Shown here piece after piece: positions 45,661 through 55,391 of a stretch of 64,000 nucleotides of DNA. The DNA is from Taurinivorans muris (lineage in GTDB: Bacteria; Desulfobacterota; Desulfovibrionia; Desulfovibrionales; Desulfovibrionaceae): contig NZ_CP065938.1 of the NCBI RefSeq assembly GCF_025232395.1, positions 1,736,001 through 1,800,000 on the forward strand. Reading direction: 5' to 3'. A model generated the notes under the pieces. The model was not told the origin of the DNA. It made no database searches and saw only the letters and a program-made list of their open reading frames with translations. The position numbers and the translations under genes were made by a program. How positions within the stretch are numbered: position 1 is the stretch's first letter; each line of letters begins with the position of its first letter.

Positions 45661-45688
45661 AAAAAGGAGCGTATGCTCTTTTTTTTAT
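45661..45688 (+). terminator. terminator after the winged-helix gene
   Basis: AAAGGAGC-GTAT-GCTCTTT hairpin running into eight T. Downstream, 45689-45870 holds only a short imperfect direct repeat (TATCCCTT...ATCAGGTCA at about 45685 and 45750) and no gene. Confidence 0.75.
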
Positions 45689-45870
45689 CCCTTGCAATCA
45701 GGTCACGTTAAAAGGTGACGAGGAAGAGGAGGAAGAAGACTTTTTTCTATCCCTTTTTATCAGGTCATAGTATGGTTTGTATCTAGTACCCTGCTGACAT
45801 GTCAAGGAAAACAGGTAAGATTTTATTAAAAAAATGTTTTCTTGGGGAATATTGTTTGGTGCCGAATTGT

Positions 45871-45907
45871 TAAAATAAAAGCCGCCGTTTTGTATGCGGC
45901 GGTTTTC
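45871..45907 (-). terminator. terminator after the lytic transglycosylase gene
   Basis: CCGCCG / CGGCGG stem followed on the minus strand by CTTTTATTTT. Confidence 0.82.
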
Positions 45908-45938
45908 ATTATTTTATTTGAATATGCAGGCATGTAAA

Positions 45939-48026
45939 TTATTGTATGTTGTCGGAATTGTCCGCGCTTGCCATTGTGTAATTCGTATTCGGTATTTTCA
46001 CCTTTTGTCCGATGGATAAGCTGTTGCCAGCAAGATTGTTGTAAGCGACAATCGCATCAACCGTGACATTGTAATTTTTGCTTATGCTGTAAAGGGTGTC
46101 GCCTTTTTTTACGATATGGACAATGGGTTTTGCCGCGGCGAGCTGTGTTTTGGACGGTATGGTGATTGTTTGTCCTATGGAAATGCTCGTGCTGAGGTTT
46201 TTGTTATGTGTCTGCAGTTCCGCGACACTGAGCCCGTGTGATTTTGCGATGGAATAAAGGGTATCGCCTTGTTTTACCGTATAGGTTTTCTTTTTTGCGA
46301 GATTTTGCCGCGGAGCTTCTTTGCTGTTGCTTGCAATATAATTTTCATGGGCTTTAACAAGAATGCTTTGCCCGATCGCCAAGTTTTGGGGAGACAATCC
46401 GTTGTTCATTTCCTGAAGTTCGGCAACGGTCAAACCGTGTTTTTGGGCGACGGAATAAAGGGTGTCTCCTTTTTGGATTGTGTAGCGGCTTTTTGAACGT
46501 TTTGCGGAGGAAGCGGGAGCCATTTCCTGCTTTTTGGACGCCGTTTGCTGAATTTGTTTGGTTTTATTCGCCGCAATGAGGTTTTGAACGGGTTTTTGTT
46601 CTTTGACTTTGAAATGTTGTTTGGTTCCGGGGATACGAATTTGCTGTCCGAGAGCGAGTTTGGTAACGTCTTTGATTTGCGGGTTCGCTTTTTGCAGTTC
46701 CGCAAGGGCAAGTCCGTGGTTATTGGCGATTTTGCCGAACGTGTCGCCTGATTTTACCGTGTAATTGAGATCTCTTTCAGGACGGGTTCCGAGGCTTGAG
46801 GATTTATTCGCATTTTTATCCGCTATGTAGGTGTTGTGTCCGGGAAGCCTCAAATGCTGTCCTATGCGCAAAGGTTCGCTGACGGCGTTGGCTTGGCGCA
46901 AAACGTGCACGGGCACACCTGTTTTTTTGCTGATACCGGAAAGGGTGTCCCCTTTTTTAATGGTGTATGTGGACCAGCCGGCGAGCATTTCCATGCGGCT
47001 TACTTCCAAACCTCTCGCCTGCAGGCTTGCCGGCACGTAAAAAACGGTATCGGCGTTGAGAGGGGTTACAGTTTGCAAAAAGGCGGGGTTATAGTCGCGG
47101 AAGTGTTGCCATGACATGTCCATTTCACGGGCAATGGCTTTCAAATCGGAACCGCGCTGCGCTTTTATGGCGATAGCCTGTTCTTTGATGACATTGTGCC
47201 CTTTGCCGAGTTCATTCTCTTTTGGCTCAAAACCTAAGGAGTCGAAGCTGCGGATAATTTTTGCCATGGCGATAAAGCGGGGCACGTAATCCGCCGTTTC
47301 TTTCTTGATTTTAATTTTTGAATTTTTTATGGTTTCGTTGGCATCCATAAGGTCGAAGAAATTATCCGTGCCTGTTTCCGTCAAAGCGCGTCTGATTTTT
47401 CCCGGTCCTGCGTTGTAGGCTGCCAAAGCCAAGTGCCAGTCATTAAATTCATTATACATTTCTTGGAGATAATCGGCTGCTGCATAGGTCGCCTTATATG
47501 GGTCGAGGCGTTCATCTATCCACCAGTTGATGGTTAGTCCGCAGTGCCGGGCTGTCGGCGCCATGAACTGCCACATGCCGAGGGCGTTGGCGGAAGAACG
47601 GGCGAAAGGATGATAGCCGCTTTCCACAAAAGCGAGGTATGCCAATTCTTCAGGCATATTTTTCTCACGGAAGACTTTTTTGGTGAAATCAAGATAGGGC
47701 ATGGCTCTGTACATGAACCGCTCGATAGTCACGCGTCCGCGGGGATTTTTTATATAATGCTTGTATTCTTTTTCAACGCATTTCAATTGTTCCGCCGTAA
47801 TATTCCTGTCGATTTCACTCACGGAGAGGAACGCTTTCTTTTCAGCTTCGAGAAGAGGACCGGTTTCTTCGTCAACGCTCAGTATGTAGTTTTCATACAG
47901 GGAATCATCGGTGGAAACATAATTGTCCTCTGGCTGATAATTTTTTGTTCCGCAGGCGGTAAGGGACAGGCAGACGGCGGCAGGCAGGATTAAATGCCTC
48001 AGTTTGGATATTGAAAAAGAACGCAC
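45939..48026 (-). CDS. mltD: MltD-like lytic transglycosylase lipoprotein with five LysM repeats
   Basis: 695-residue peptidoglycan lytic transglycosylase. N-terminal lipoprotein signal with lipobox LTAC-G (Cys25), SLT domain with catalytic Glu135 in AFVESGYHP followed by ALGMWQFM and AYNAGPGKI, then five LysM units (each opening Y/H-T/I-V/I-K-x-GDTL and closing LSIGQ-type) from about residue 355 to the end. Cleaves glycan strands to 1,6-anhydro products at the envelope; LysM repeats bind peptidoglycan. E. coli MltD has two to three LysM, so this copy is extended. Translation begins with GTG at 48026 behind AAGGAGAG. Confidence 0.93.
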   Translation of the reverse strand: MRSFSISKLRHLILPAAVCLSLTACGTKNYQPEDNYVSTDDSLYENYILSVDEETGPLLEAEKKAFLSVSEIDRNITAEQLKCVEKEYKHYIKNPRGRVTIERFMYRAMPYLDFTKKVFREKNMPEELAYLAFVESGYHPFARSSANALGMWQFMAPTARHCGLTINWWIDERLDPYKATYAAADYLQEMYNEFNDWHLALAAYNAGPGKIRRALTETGTDNFFDLMDANETIKNSKIKIKKETADYVPRFIAMAKIIRSFDSLGFEPKENELGKGHNVIKEQAIAIKAQRGSDLKAIAREMDMSWQHFRDYNPAFLQTVTPLNADTVFYVPASLQARGLEVSRMEMLAGWSTYTIKKGDTLSGISKKTGVPVHVLRQANAVSEPLRIGQHLRLPGHNTYIADKNANKSSSLGTRPERDLNYTVKSGDTFGKIANNHGLALAELQKANPQIKDVTKLALGQQIRIPGTKQHFKVKEQKPVQNLIAANKTKQIQQTASKKQEMAPASSAKRSKSRYTIQKGDTLYSVAQKHGLTVAELQEMNNGLSPQNLAIGQSILVKAHENYIASNSKEAPRQNLAKKKTYTVKQGDTLYSIAKSHGLSVAELQTHNKNLSTSISIGQTITIPSKTQLAAAKPIVHIVKKGDTLYSISKNYNVTVDAIVAYNNLAGNSLSIGQKVKIPNTNYTMASADNSDNIQ

Positions 48027-48122
48027 AACACTCTCCTTAAAATAAGCTGTAAAAATACTTGTATTAATATTTTATTTCAGTATGCTTTGCAAAGCTTTCA
48101 TTTTTTCAGCAAGGAACACTCA

Positions 48123-48980
48123 ATGCAAGAAAAAAAATATACACCGTATGGCAATCAGAAACAAGAAAATTTAATCAAAAAAAATAAAAAAAATTCTCAA
48201 CATATTTTATCGGGTTACAAGCCGGTCATGGAAGTGCTTGAAAAAGAACCTAATAAAATAGACCACTTATATTTGCGCAAAGGAAGGAATATTAAAGAAA
48301 GCAGCCGCATTCTTTCCCTTTGCAAAGAACACTCCATACGGCATACCGTTGTCGGCGACGATGTTTTGCACCGTCTTTGCGATAACGTGAATCATCAGGG
48401 CATTGCCGCGCGTCTTCGCGAGGTGGGCTATGTTCCGTACGAACATCTGCTGGAAACGGCGTTTGAAGCGCCGCTTCCGCTCATTGTCGCTCTTGATCAG
48501 GTGCTTGACCCCGGAAACGTGGGAACATTGGTCAGAACCATGTATGCGATGGGAGCGGCAGGGCTTGTTGTTCCAAAACATAACAGCGCGTTTTTAGGCG
48601 CCGGAGCTTCGCGTTCGGCAGCGGGAAGTCTGGAGAGACTGCCTATTGCCGAAGTCGTCAATCTTGCAAGATCCGTCGAGCTTGCGGAGAAATCCGGATA
48701 TACGGCTTATTATGCCGATATGCATGGAAAAAACGCCCTTTTGCAGGAAACGCAGGAGGGGTTGCGGTTTCCGGCTTTACTGGTGCTCGGCAGTGAAGAA
48801 AAAGGCGTGCGCCAAGGCGTGCGGAACCATTGCTCCTGTGCTTTGTCCATTCCTTTTTTACGGGAATTCGATTCGTTGAATGTCGCCCAGGCGGGAGCGG
48901 TTTTGCTTGCTTCGTTTTTTCAGGCGCACAGTAAACGGTTTGCCTGCGAAATGAATGAAACTCAAGTGCCTGCAAAATAA
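48123..48980 (+). CDS. SpoU/TrmH-family RNA 2'-O-methyltransferase (RlmB-like)
   Basis: 285-residue trefoil-knot methyltransferase using S-adenosylmethionine to methylate a ribose 2'-OH, most likely on 23S rRNA (RlmB type, since an N-terminal substrate-binding domain GYKPVMEVLEKEP is present). The knot motifs are LDQVLDPGNVGTLVRT (near 138), LVLGSEEKGVR (near 230) and IPFLREFDSLNVAQAGAVLLA (near 252). Motif 3 has Ala where many members have Ser (SLNVA). The Lys-rich N-terminal tail suits RNA binding. Start at MQEKKYTPY follows AAGGAAC. Convergent with the YhaN-like gene. Confidence 0.88.
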   Translation: MQEKKYTPYGNQKQENLIKKNKKNSQHILSGYKPVMEVLEKEPNKIDHLYLRKGRNIKESSRILSLCKEHSIRHTVVGDDVLHRLCDNVNHQGIAARLREVGYVPYEHLLETAFEAPLPLIVALDQVLDPGNVGTLVRTMYAMGAAGLVVPKHNSAFLGAGASRSAAGSLERLPIAEVVNLARSVELAEKSGYTAYYADMHGKNALLQETQEGLRFPALLVLGSEEKGVRQGVRNHCSCALSIPFLREFDSLNVAQAGAVLLASFFQAHSKRFACEMNETQVPAK

Positions 48981-49010
48981 ATCGGTTGATTTTCGTAATT
49001 CTTAAAAAGA

Positions 49011-49037
49011 AAGGCGGGGAAATTTCCCCGCTTTTTT
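49011..49037. terminator. bidirectional terminator between convergent genes
   Basis: Perfect 18-bp palindrome GCGGGGAAATTTCCCCGC (49014-49031) with T runs on both strands, serving the methyltransferase gene and the YhaN-like gene whose stop lies within it. Confidence 0.88.
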
Positions 49038-52000
49038 ATTCGGCATAAATTTTTTTGTCCTGGACGCGGTAAATTTTTGTTCCCTGCACGATTTCCTGAA
49101 GAATTTTTGCCGTCCGTTCATGGCAGGTATAAAAAAGAATTTGCTGGTTATTATACAGATCAAGCGTTTCTTGGACCATTAAATCCAAAACTTTGGCTGT
49201 ATTTCGTATTCTCCGTTCGTCGAAGTTGACCAGAATGTCGTCCATTAAAATAGGCAGGGGACGTTTGGTGAGCGAACGGTTTTTTATATGGGCGAGGCGC
49301 AGGGAAAGATAAAGCTGTTCTTTCGCGCCCTGGCTGAGCATTTCCGCTTGCAGGTATTTGCCGTTTCCGTCAATGACATGGACGCTTCTGTCGTCCAAAT
49401 TGACTTTTATCCCCTGCCATGCATTGTCGGTGATTTCAGTGAAAAATTCAGAGGCGATCTGCACGATTTGGGGTTGGCTGTTTTCTTCGTATTGCTTTTT
49501 GGCGCGTTCCAAAATTTCTTTTGCAAAAGCGTATTCCAGCCATGACTCATAGTTTTCTTTTATTTCCTCTTCGGTTTTTTTCATGCGGTAGCCGGCTTCG
49601 TTGGAAAGGCTTTCTTCATACATGAAGGTCCGTTCCGCTTCAACCTTGCCTTGCAGGGATTGGATATGTTTTTCTATACGGTCAAGTCCGGCGTCTTCTT
49701 CCTGCAATTCTTCCAATTCCGCTTCAAAGCGGGTTTTCGCGTTTTCATCAAAATAGGCGAAAATTTCCGGCAGCGGTTTTTGGTCGGGCAATTCCCTGTA
49801 TTCCCGCTTGCTTGGCGTATCGCTTTTTCCGATGAATTGCGGAATTGCTTCTTCCCTCAGGCTTTCTTCAATAATAACAGCCTGCTGGGTATAACGTTCG
49901 CTTTCTTTCATTCGGGCGAAAAGGTCGGCGAGGGCTTCTTCGTTTTCCACATGGGCGGAGGCGTAAAGCTCCTGCAGTGTTTTTTCCACTTCCTGGACAT
50001 CTGTTTTCGCTTGGTTGTAGCGCTCTTTTGCTTGCTCGTATTCTTTCAGCAGGTTTTCCTTTTGCTGGAAAAGGGCGTATTCTTCTTCAAGCTCAAGCAT
50101 GAGGTCCCGATACGCCTGAATATAGTCGTTTTCCGTGCGGATTGGTTCTTTCGGAGAAAAGTCGGTACGGATTAAAATTGTCCGCAGGGGTTCGATGAAA
50201 TCTTTGAGCGCCTCATATTGCGCCGACAACTGTTCTTTGCGGTTTTCCTGTTCCGTATGAAGCGTATGCAGGTGGTAAAGCATTTCCACGCATTGTTTGA
50301 CATTTGAAAATGTGCCTGAAAAAATATCTTGTTCCTGTTCTTCGTTGCAAAGTTTTCGCACGAACTGATTATGCATGTCTTCGGATAATAAGCCGTTTTT
50401 GCATAAAAAATCCGCCAATTGCTTATAAATTTTTTCCAAGGCGTTCTTCCGTTCCGCAAGGGATTTTTCCACATTGGCGTAATGTTCCGCGCTTTCTTCC
50501 AAGCTTGCCAAACTTTCGGCGAAAATAGCCCCGTGCATTTCTTGGATGTGTTTGAACTGTTCTTCCCGGATAGTGTGGCGGTATTCGATTAAACGAGGCA
50601 GATATTCCTCGGAGGGGAGTTTGGCGAACATGTCGGATAATTGGGGGATGGCTGTTTTCAGCCATTGCGTGAACTCATTGTAAACGTCATGGCACTGCCG
50701 CACATTGACGCTCATGGTGTTGATGTCCTGTACCAGCAAATCCAGGCGGCGGATTGTTCTCATGAAGTTCGGCACATCCGCCATGGACCGTATGCTGTCT
50801 TGCGCTTGGGAAAGGGAATTGCGGATTTGCTTTTCAAGCTGTTCCGCTTGTTCTTTCAGTTCCGCAATTCGGGCATGGTTTTGGAGCGGGTCGGGATTTT
50901 CTTGTGTTTCTTCTGCTGCGCCGGCATTGAATTTTTTTGCGTAATGACTGTAAAGGGACGCTCTTTCCTTCGCTTTTTCAATAACTTGAGTAAGCCAGGA
51001 AAGTTTCGCTTCGTCAATTTTCTGAAGCAGTTCCTCGTCAAAATGCAGCATTTCGTTTTGTTTTTCCGCCGCTTCGTTTTGAGGAAGTTCTTTTGCCTGT
51101 TCCGGATAGAAGTTTTGCAGAAGTTTTTCTTGGATGTCCTGCAATTCCTGTAAATCATGAACAAGAAGGTCAACTTGCTCGTTGGGGGAATAAGAGGGCT
51201 GTCCGGCATTTTTTTGTTGGAAATACCATAAAAAAGCCCCTTGTCCGATACCTGCCAAAAGCAAAATGACAGGCAGCAAAAACGGGATGTTCAATGTTCC
51301 GAAAAAAATATCCACTTGGGAACTGCTGCTTGTAAAGCGTAAGAGAAGCAGCAAAAAAGCCGTGCCGGCGCATAAAAGCGCGGGAATTTTGGTCCATTTC
51401 GGCAATGCCTCTTGTTCATATTCCGGTTCCGTTTTTTGCTCTATTTGCTCCAGCTGCCTGATGATGTTACGGGTGGCTTTGTCAATGGCGTTGATTTTTT
51501 CAATACGTTTTTTGTCTTGCTCGCCGTTTTGTTTCGCTCTGTTTGCTTTTTCCTGCAAGTGTTCTTCCTGCAGCTGCAAATCTTGGGTAGTTTGTTCATA
51601 TTGTTTGAAAGCAGTTAAAATTTCTTCTTCGTTGCTGTGGATGCCGCGTACGATTTGGGCAAGCTGCATGTAATGCTGCAGAAAATCTTTTGCGTTGTCC
51701 TTGCTGACGGTATTGTCCTGCAGGGAAGAAAAGCCCAGTTCCTTGCTTTGGTTTAAAAATTCCGTATATTTTTCGGTGGAAATGTCAAGATAGGAGTTTT
51801 CTTTTTCCTGGGTTTCCTGCAAGCGGTTTTGCCATTGCTGGAGCAGCTGTTCAAATGCGATTTCTTCTTTGCTCAACAAATTGTTTTTATTTAAATTTTT
51901 ATTGTTTTCCGCTTTTTCTTTCAATACGGCTTGGTATTTGAGGTTTGCTTTTTCCGTATCGCGTTTCGCATATTCCAAGGCTGTTTTGGCGTTTTGCACC

Positions 52001-53241
52001 TGGGCTTTGGCTTCTCTGATCCGGCTTGCGGATTTTTCCAGATCGTCAAGAAAAAGGCTGTCTTCCAAAACCGTGCCGAAATGTTCCAATAAACGTTCGG
52101 GGCTTTCGTAATGGTGGATAAGAGGGCTGGGATTGAAGAGCTGCCACGCTTCAAGGATTTTTTTGTTTTGTTTGTTAAGGGCGAGAAAAGCCTGCTCGAT
52201 TTGAACTTTTCGCGCAGGGATTTCAGCAATGATTTTTTGCGCTTCCAAAAATTTTGCATTTAAATTCTTAATCGGCAAATACTGGGCGATAAGGTTTGTT
52301 CTGATATTGAATTTTTTCAGTCTGTATTCAAATTCCCGCTGCGTGTGTGAAAGGGAAGCCAAGAATTTTTGTTTCATGCTGCGCTGTTCCAAAATTTTTG
52401 TGAATAAAATTTCGGCGTCATCGGCATGTTCGTCAAAAAACTTGCCTGTGAGGGCTTGCATTTTTATAAATTCTTTTTGCAGGTCCGCCCATTTTTTCCA
52501 TTGTCCCCAAAGTGTTATGCATGTGCGCAATTCTTCCGCATGGGCTTTTATCTTGATTTTTTCCTGTTTTAATTCGTCATAGGAAAGGGTTGCGCTTTGA
52601 AGCCTGTTTTGCAGTTCGTCAAATTTTTTTACCCGTTGGTTCGTTTCTTCAAAAAGCGCGTTTTCATCTTTCCATTTTGCGAACAGCGCCTGCAGTACGG
52701 ATGTTTTGCCTTTCGCCTTATACAGTTTGTCCATTTGTTCTTGGATTTTCTGCAAGGCGACTTCGGGAGTGATAAGTCCGAGCCCATAGCTTGCGCCCAA
52801 AACGTTTTCAAGGATATTGGTGTCTTGAAACGCGGAAAAATTTTGCAGTTCCGCCAGATTGAACCCGAAAACAAGGCGGTACACATCTTGTGAGATATTA
52901 TCTGTTGCATTGAAAAAAATCGTGTTTTCAATTTTTTTTCCGGTTTCGTCGTATACTTTTAAATTGCGGTTGGAGCGGGCGGAAAAATTTCTTTCCACAC
53001 GCATTCCGCCATATTTTTCATCTTCCAGAAGAAGGGTCCCCCCTCTGAATTTCTTGATGGACTGGGAAAAGAGGTCACGCCTGTTGGGAATACCCGTGAG
53101 CATGGTGCGGATAAATTCCATGGAAGAACTTTTGCCTGCTTCGTTGTCGCCAAGAAAAACCGCCATTGTTTGGGGCAGATTTTCAACATCAATATTTTCT
53201 AAAGGACCGAATTCTTCAATATGAAAATTTTTAATATACAT
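49036..53241 (-). CDS. YhaN-like SbcC/Rad50-type ATPase with membrane segments
   Basis: 1401-residue SMC-like ATPase. Walker A is GDNEAGKSSS (31-40) after FHIEEFGPLENIDVENLP; the ABC signature LSQGAKEQLYLSLRLA and Walker B LPILMDDILVNFDE are near the C-terminus. Long coiled coils fill the middle. Two adjacent hydrophobic helices near 620-680 (LLCAGTAFLLLLL and FLLPVILLLAGIG) place the arm in the membrane, as in Bacillus YhaN, not in SbcC. It follows the metallophosphoesterase gene by 12 bases; the two should form a nuclease-ATPase complex handling DNA ends. No zinc hook CxxC is evident. Confidence 0.85.
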   Translation of the reverse strand: MYIKNFHIEEFGPLENIDVENLPQTMAVFLGDNEAGKSSSMEFIRTMLTGIPNRRDLFSQSIKKFRGGTLLLEDEKYGGMRVERNFSARSNRNLKVYDETGKKIENTIFFNATDNISQDVYRLVFGFNLAELQNFSAFQDTNILENVLGASYGLGLITPEVALQKIQEQMDKLYKAKGKTSVLQALFAKWKDENALFEETNQRVKKFDELQNRLQSATLSYDELKQEKIKIKAHAEELRTCITLWGQWKKWADLQKEFIKMQALTGKFFDEHADDAEILFTKILEQRSMKQKFLASLSHTQREFEYRLKKFNIRTNLIAQYLPIKNLNAKFLEAQKIIAEIPARKVQIEQAFLALNKQNKKILEAWQLFNPSPLIHHYESPERLLEHFGTVLEDSLFLDDLEKSASRIREAKAQVQNAKTALEYAKRDTEKANLKYQAVLKEKAENNKNLNKNNLLSKEEIAFEQLLQQWQNRLQETQEKENSYLDISTEKYTEFLNQSKELGFSSLQDNTVSKDNAKDFLQHYMQLAQIVRGIHSNEEEILTAFKQYEQTTQDLQLQEEHLQEKANRAKQNGEQDKKRIEKINAIDKATRNIIRQLEQIEQKTEPEYEQEALPKWTKIPALLCAGTAFLLLLLRFTSSSSQVDIFFGTLNIPFLLPVILLLAGIGQGAFLWYFQQKNAGQPSYSPNEQVDLLVHDLQELQDIQEKLLQNFYPEQAKELPQNEAAEKQNEMLHFDEELLQKIDEAKLSWLTQVIEKAKERASLYSHYAKKFNAGAAEETQENPDPLQNHARIAELKEQAEQLEKQIRNSLSQAQDSIRSMADVPNFMRTIRRLDLLVQDINTMSVNVRQCHDVYNEFTQWLKTAIPQLSDMFAKLPSEEYLPRLIEYRHTIREEQFKHIQEMHGAIFAESLASLEESAEHYANVEKSLAERKNALEKIYKQLADFLCKNGLLSEDMHNQFVRKLCNEEQEQDIFSGTFSNVKQCVEMLYHLHTLHTEQENRKEQLSAQYEALKDFIEPLRTILIRTDFSPKEPIRTENDYIQAYRDLMLELEEEYALFQQKENLLKEYEQAKERYNQAKTDVQEVEKTLQELYASAHVENEEALADLFARMKESERYTQQAVIIEESLREEAIPQFIGKSDTPSKREYRELPDQKPLPEIFAYFDENAKTRFEAELEELQEEDAGLDRIEKHIQSLQGKVEAERTFMYEESLSNEAGYRMKKTEEEIKENYESWLEYAFAKEILERAKKQYEENSQPQIVQIASEFFTEITDNAWQGIKVNLDDRSVHVIDGNGKYLQAEMLSQGAKEQLYLSLRLAHIKNRSLTKRPLPILMDDILVNFDERRIRNTAKVLDLMVQETLDLYNNQQILFYTCHERTAKILQEIVQGTKIYRVQDKKIYAE

Positions 53242-53253
53242 ATTTCCACCGAA

Positions 53254-54609
53254 TTATTTGGGTTCCAATACGTTAACGCAAATATTCTCGCATGCTTTGA
53301 GCAGCGTTTTCCGATATTTTTCCAATTGTTTTTTACTGCGTTTATCGCCATGGGCGAAAAATCCGAGTTCGATTTCATTCTTGATTTTGAAATCATTATC
53401 CAATTTTCTGAGGATGCTCTCAAAGGTTTCCGGGTCCTGGCGGAGCGTTTCCAGCAGTCTGAACACTTCTCCCAGTAAATCATCGCGTTTATGAGCGTTT
53501 TCATAGCCGAAACGCGGGCGGATCAGACATTTGATTTTTTTGATAAAAATTTTTGCGTCTGTTTCAATTTCTTCAAGTTTGCTTTTCAGGTTTTGAATAA
53601 AACCTTCCTCTTGCAGTTCTTCGTACAAATCGTGCTGTCCTTCGAGATAAAGATTGAAAATTCTTGTGCGGCAAAGAGGATTTTTTTCAAATTTCGCGTA
53701 TTCTTTTTTGAATGCATAAAGAAAATATTCAAGGCATTGTCCGGTATTTTCAAGCTCTTCATCCATGGCGAGGGTAAGGGAGAGGGAATAGGTTTCAAGC
53801 GGGGCGAGCGGAAAAAATTCCGTATGGATTTTCTGCTCCGTTTTGTTTTCAAAATGTTCCGCGGTGACAAGCGTCGCTCCGCGGGCTCCTGTTTCACTCA
53901 TGCGGGTAGCCTGCATCGCGCCCGCATAGGCGAGAAAGGGGCTTTCCTGAATGACGGCGGGTTCGTGGATATGTCCCAGCGCCCAATAATCAATGGGGAA
54001 GCTGTTGAAATCTTTTTCCCTGCAAAGGGCGACGACGTGTTTGTCGGTATTTTTGATTTTATCGGAGCTGCTCACTGTCGCGTGCAGAACGCCGATATTG
54101 AACGGGGCTGCGGCATCGCAGGAAAAATCTTTCAAAAAATTTTTTAATTCCTTGCGGGTGCTGTGGCTGACGCCGTATATGCTGCATAGGGGCGCGCATC
54201 GGTCCGTTTCGTTCTCCGTATCTTCTTTTTTACTAGGGGGATAAGGAAAATACGACCAGTTTTCGGAAAAGCGGAAAACATTTTCAAAATTTTGGAAAAA
54301 GCTGTCGTTTTGCCCTAAGTGGTCGTGATTGCCGCAGGCGTAATAAAAAGGAATATCCAGCGTTTTCAGCTCGTTGAAAAAATCCGTCAGACAAAAACGG
54401 GCTTCCAGGCTTAAAAGCCCGTGCTCGTGGATGTCACCCGAATAAACAATGAATTGCGGTGATTTTTGTCTGCAAAGTTCCAGTAAATTTTTCAATGCCC
54501 CGTAAGGGGCGTCATGCAGACGGATTGCCATTTCATCATTTTCTTGTTTCACGGGAGGAAAATTGTCCAAATGCAAATCAGAAACATGAATAAACGATAG
54601 TTGCTGCAT
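53254..54609 (-). CDS. YhaO/SbcD-like metallophosphoesterase (DNA repair exonuclease)
   Basis: 451-residue calcineurin-like phosphoesterase. Metal-binding motifs: DLHLD (near 11), VYSGDIHEHG (near 55), ACGNHDHLG (near 90), LHATV (near 182) and LGHIHEP (near 217), all intact, so a Mn-dependent nuclease is expected. A C-terminal helical region would contact the ATPase encoded behind it. TPR gene upstream is separated by nine bases, so three genes form an operon. The SbcD/Mre11 role is DNA end processing and hairpin cleavage. Confidence 0.88.
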   Translation of the reverse strand: MQQLSFIHVSDLHLDNFPPVKQENDEMAIRLHDAPYGALKNLLELCRQKSPQFIVYSGDIHEHGLLSLEARFCLTDFFNELKTLDIPFYYACGNHDHLGQNDSFFQNFENVFRFSENWSYFPYPPSKKEDTENETDRCAPLCSIYGVSHSTRKELKNFLKDFSCDAAAPFNIGVLHATVSSSDKIKNTDKHVVALCREKDFNSFPIDYWALGHIHEPAVIQESPFLAYAGAMQATRMSETGARGATLVTAEHFENKTEQKIHTEFFPLAPLETYSLSLTLAMDEELENTGQCLEYFLYAFKKEYAKFEKNPLCRTRIFNLYLEGQHDLYEELQEEGFIQNLKSKLEEIETDAKIFIKKIKCLIRPRFGYENAHKRDDLLGEVFRLLETLRQDPETFESILRKLDNDFKIKNEIELGFFAHGDKRSKKQLEKYRKTLLKACENICVNVLEPK

Positions 54610-54618
54610 AACCCCCTC

Positions 54619-55209
54619 TTATTTTTGCTGCATTTTGCTGATTTCAATAAATTTTTTCGCTACGGCTTGGTTGTTCGGTTCCGCTTCTGTGGCGCGTTTA
54701 TAAAAATGTTTCGCCCGCGTGATATAGTTTTTTTGCAGATAAAGTTCGCCGATATAGGCGAAAATGGCATGTTCGTCCTTATAATTTTCCAGCGCCTTTT
54801 CAACGGCTGTGTCGGCTTGTTCAAGAAAATCCCTGCTTAAGAAGTCTTTGGCGGAATTTAAATAGGTGTCAAGCGCTTTTTTGCGCTTGAGGGCGTCTTC
54901 GTAACTCTCTTCCTCTTTTTGGTTTTTGGTCAGGTGTTCATAGGCTTTCATGCAGGTCACAAGCAGTTTTTTCTCTTCGCCCGCCGTGTAGCTGAAAGAA
55001 ATGTTCAATGCGTCCTTTACTTGGGTGAACGCGTTGTATTCCATCGTGGTGTCGCGGATAAGGCTTTTTAGTTCGGTGGAAACGGGCGTGTTGGACTGCA
55101 CGAGGGCGTGCATTGCGTAAATGAAGCGTTTTAAGGAACCTGCCAAATCGCCTTTTTTGGCGCTCACTTTTGCGGAAGAAAGTTGGGTGCGTATTTGATT
55201 TATATCCAT
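54619..55209 (-). CDS. TPR-repeat protein
   Basis: 196-residue soluble helical protein. The last third has TPR-like units (AIFAYIGELYLQKNYITRAKHFYKRATEAEPNN fits the 34-residue pattern), with weaker copies before. First gene of the operon with the YhaO- and YhaN-like genes. Function unknown; TPR domains usually mediate protein contacts, and here a link to the nuclease complex is possible. The region 55210-55391 between it and rpoN is the divergent promoter area. Confidence 0.65.
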   Translation of the reverse strand: MDINQIRTQLSSAKVSAKKGDLAGSLKRFIYAMHALVQSNTPVSTELKSLIRDTTMEYNAFTQVKDALNISFSYTAGEEKKLLVTCMKAYEHLTKNQKEEESYEDALKRKKALDTYLNSAKDFLSRDFLEQADTAVEKALENYKDEHAIFAYIGELYLQKNYITRAKHFYKRATEAEPNNQAVAKKFIEISKMQQK

Positions 55210-55391
55210 AAAAAACCTCTGATTTGTATTTCTTACATTTTGTCACAAATTGGTGCTTTTAGCAAGGTTTTTTATTCTAACAAACTCTATTTATTATAGA
55301 ATGGATTTTTTATCTTGTTTAGCTTGCAATAAAAAAATACTTATGGCATAAGAAATGCATGCGAAGGAGATCTTGATTTTGGAGAAGGGTT

